From assembly GCA_019787685.1 (NCBI GenBank), contig JAHNUO010000004.1, positions 1,116,001 through 1,180,000 on the forward strand: 64,000 bases of DNA, read 5' to 3'. The DNA comes from Chiua virens. Lineage: Eukaryota; Basidiomycota; Agaricomycetes; Boletales; Boletaceae. A model generated the notes under the pieces. That model was not told the DNA's origin. It did not search any database and saw only the letters and a list, made by a program, of their open reading frames with translations. The first letter of the stretch is position 1. Each line of letters opens with the position of its first letter. Shown piece after piece: positions 61,660 through 64,000 of the stretch. A program made the position numbers and the translations under genes.

Positions 61660-62494
61660 AGAGGAACTGGTTACCTTGTGTGCAAGGGTCCAGTATTCCC
61701 CTGCTGTCATATTCTTATCCTTTTTGTTGGGCAAACGATCTTATTATGTAGCAACCGAACTACATAGTCTAGTCCTACAAAATACGCTAAGGCAGGTGTG
61801 AAACAGGCTGCATATTATAATATATCCTATTCATTCGCACAATATTCTATGATAGCTCTTCAGGCTCTATGCCAGAAGCTGATACGTCGTCCTTCGTTCG
61901 TTCACCCATACATCAATAGAAACGTGTCGAGTCAGACAACCCTCTTAGGGATTCCTCCAAAACTGTTCCTTGCCAACGTTTTCGCTGGTATTGTCGACCC
62001 TACGTGCACCGTCACCCCTACCATTCTCACCCCCTGTGCCTTCACCAAATTGATCTGTGCTTTGTTCGTGACGCGTGCGTCCAGGTTAACCAATTTGTTT
62101 TAATTCCTTGCTGGACTTGCCTTGCACAGGGACACCGAGACCTGCGTAGCCATCGCGAGATGTCGCCCCAGAAATGGTGCCTTGCGGCCGACGGCCTGTG
62201 GGGTGCAGGTCAGAGACAGTCGAGTGCCATTCGAAATAAATCCATGATACCTTGAGTAGGGGCGTGTTCCATGTAGTCGGTGCCACGAAGAGGGTTGTTT
62301 CCCTCGAGCGAGTGATGGCGTACGTGTTCCAGGCATAACTGACTCGAGTGAATTGGGTTGCAAAGTTACAATCCAAAGAACTCCAAAGAACTCCAACTCC
62401 TGAACTCCGAGTAATATCATCGGGGCTTTATCCCAAAAGTCACGATGACATTGCAAATGATATCGACAGCAATGGAGAAAGAACTACACTGGAC
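61660..62494. other. Intergenic region with weak coding potential
   Basis: About 830 bp between the SMC6 stop and the stop of the dehydrogenase gene on the minus strand. A minus-strand reading near 62090-62180 (GTISGATSRDGYAGLGVPVQ) and another near 61945-62050 look mildly protein-like but lack a start, clean splice sites or family similarity that I can see. A short direct repeat (CCAAAGAACT, twice) lies near 62373. Nothing here is supported well enough to call a gene. Confidence 0.4.
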
Positions 62495-64000
62495 CTAGTC
62501 AACAAGCTTCTTGCCTTTGTCCTTGAATCGCTCGAGCTCTTTCCGCCACGGCTCCCAAACTTTACCATATTTGTTGAGCAGGCGGCCAAGCTCTTCCCTC
62601 TGCTCCCTCTGGATTGCGCGTGAACAAGTTGAATAATGTACGCTTATTGACTGTCAACTCACCAGATTCCACGGCTCCTCACCACCGTAAACATCCGTGA
62701 ACAGATCACGAAGGTCGCTCTGCGACAGCGTTTCCGCGCGTTTGAGCGTGGTGATGACATCGTTCTTGAGCCTCGCTTTGAGTTCCTCCTCTTCCTGTTC
62801 GTTCCACCACCCCCTCGACTCCATGAACAGTCGGAAACGTGTGATTGGGTTGTCAATCTTCTTCCAATTCTCGACCTCTTGTCGACCCCGGTATGCAAAT
62901 GAGTCATCGGACGTCGAGTGGTGGCCAATGCGGTATGTCATGGCTTCGACCAAGGCTGCACGACCGCTTTCGAGGCATCGCCGACGTGCTTCTTTGACGG
63001 CATTGAAGACTGCCAGGATATCATTTCCATCCACTCTGATGGTATCGATACCATAGCCGGGTCCACGTGCAGCGATGCCATCACCATAGAATTGTTCATG
63101 CGCGGGTGTCGAGATCGCGAAACCGTTGTTGCGTGCCAAAAAGATGGTCGGAGATGGGATTGTTGAGGCAAGGAGCATTCCAGCGTGGAAGTCACCTTCT
63201 GAGGCAGCACCTTCACCAAAGAATACACAGGCGACATTCTTATTGCGGCGTGCCGGATCGCGCTTGAGTGCAAATCCGACGCCGGCTGCTTGTGGTATCT
63301 GAGTTGCAAGGGGAGATGAGATAGTATGGAAATGGTGTTGAGGAGATCCAAAGTGCTGCATGAAGAGGTTAGTAGGAAGGTCACGAAGGGAAGAAGACGG
63401 TGCACCATGGGCATTTGTCTCCCTTTGCCACTCTTGTCCTCGTGGTTTCCAAAGCACTGTGCCATTGCGGCATTGATGCCAAAGCCTCTCCATAGTAGGA
63501 CACCCATTTCACGGTATTGACCTGTGATCCGTCACGATTAGGTTTAGTTGGATGAAAAGATACCGCGCACCTAGAACTCTGATGTGACGTCAGGAAAGGA
63601 AAGACTGATATGGGCAAGAACACACGCACTCATCATCGTTGGCCAATGCCGCGGCAGAACCAATTATGGTAGCTTCCTCGCCATACTAAGAGAAAGTGAG
63701 ATATTTGACGGAAACGAGGTGAATTAACTCACAGAGGTCATCTGGAGAGTATGATTAGATACCGGCAGGAAATGAAGAGAAGGGGGGTGATGACGTACAT
63801 AGAAGGATATCTTGCCTTGACGCTGTACGTTGTACAGGATGTTGTCCATGGTTGGCAAGAGCTGCATGTGTTCATACCTGATGACAGGAGATGTCAGCTG
63901 AGACTGTCACGCTAAGCGCGGCGCACGAACGCACAGCTTGCGAGCGAACTCGGAAGTTATCTACATGGACGGATGAGCGGGGTCGAGGATGTGAAAGAGG
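62495..64000 (-). CDS. Branched-chain 2-oxoacid dehydrogenase E1 component, alpha subunit (5' end beyond the window)
   Basis: Thiamine-diphosphate subunit of the mitochondrial complex degrading branched-chain 2-oxo acids. The part seen reads FHILDPAHPS near the edge, then YEHMQLLPTMDNILYNVQRQ with GKISFYMTSYGEEATI, YREMGVLLWRGFG, HFGSPQHHFHTISSPLATQI, PQAAGVGFALKRDPA, the ThDP/metal-binding CVFFGEGAASEGDFHAGML and LARNNGFAIST, RGPGYGIDTIRVDGNDILAV, and the phosphorylation-loop-type YRIGHHSTSDDSFAYRG. The last exon ends KVWEPWRKELERFKDKGKKL. A TAG is in frame at 63963-63961, between HPSM and ITSEFARKL. No plausible intron removes it, so it may be an error or a defect; the N-terminus lies outside the window. 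Confidence 0.9.

Overview
The window reads as a fungal nuclear chromosome segment, most likely from an Agaricomycete basidiomycete. Genes are packed at roughly one per 2 kb and carry many 45-60 nt introns with CTAAC/CTGAC-type branch sites. Homologues include MATH/BTB proteins, C-terminal Zn2Cys6 proteins ending in the RRRGPGKAPKG motif, a KRE6/SKN1-type GH16 protein and atypical septin-like GTPases. The order is inferred from protein style only; no rRNA or mitochondrial marker is present. Exon coordinates were derived by hand from splice consensus and reading-frame phase.

Layout. 1-7.4 kb: mitochondrial ribosomal protein bL35m (+), a phosphoglycerate-mutase-like gene (-), an AN1 zinc-finger protein (+), a WD40-cyclophilin of the PPWD1 type (+), an unrecognised 278-residue protein (-) and a small membrane protein (-). 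7.6-12.0 kb: RIO1 kinase (+) and dihydroxy-acid dehydratase (-). 12.8-19.7 kb: a Zn2Cys6 protein, a long gene in which a septin-like GTPase domain runs without a stop into two Zn2Cys6 clusters, and a second septin-like GTPase. 20-24.5 kb: chorismate mutase (-), a doubtful small gene (-), thiazole synthase THI4 (+) and proteasome assembly chaperone Nas2/PSMD9 (+). 24.9-34.3 kb: an AidB-like acyl-CoA dehydrogenase (-), HECT ligase RSP5 (-), a MATH/BTB protein (+) and Golgi protein GRASP/Grh1 (-). 34.9-44.7 kb: a PPR-like mitochondrial protein (+), a Zn2Cys6/MHR transcription factor (+), SUMO E1 subunit AOS1 (+) and a KRE6-like glucan protein (+). 45-51 kb: a MYND-finger protein (-), a frame-broken FPGS/dihydrofolate-synthase gene (+), then about 2.3 kb of decayed sequence holding a fragment of the same FPGS gene. 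51.2-64 kb: a Ulp2-type SUMO protease (+), a single-pass membrane protein (-), SMC6 (+) and the E1-alpha subunit of branched-chain 2-oxoacid dehydrogenase (-), which runs off the right edge.

Most genes are housekeeping: amino-acid and vitamin metabolism, ribosome biogenesis, ubiquitin and SUMO systems, DNA repair. The exception is the 12.8-19.7 kb block, where a septin-like G domain and binuclear zinc clusters are joined in one phase-consistent gene between a free-standing zinc-cluster gene and a free-standing septin-like gene. Several genes carry apparent single-base frame slips, mostly extra bases. These are more likely consensus errors than biology, but they cluster in the FPGS, Nas2 and MYND genes.
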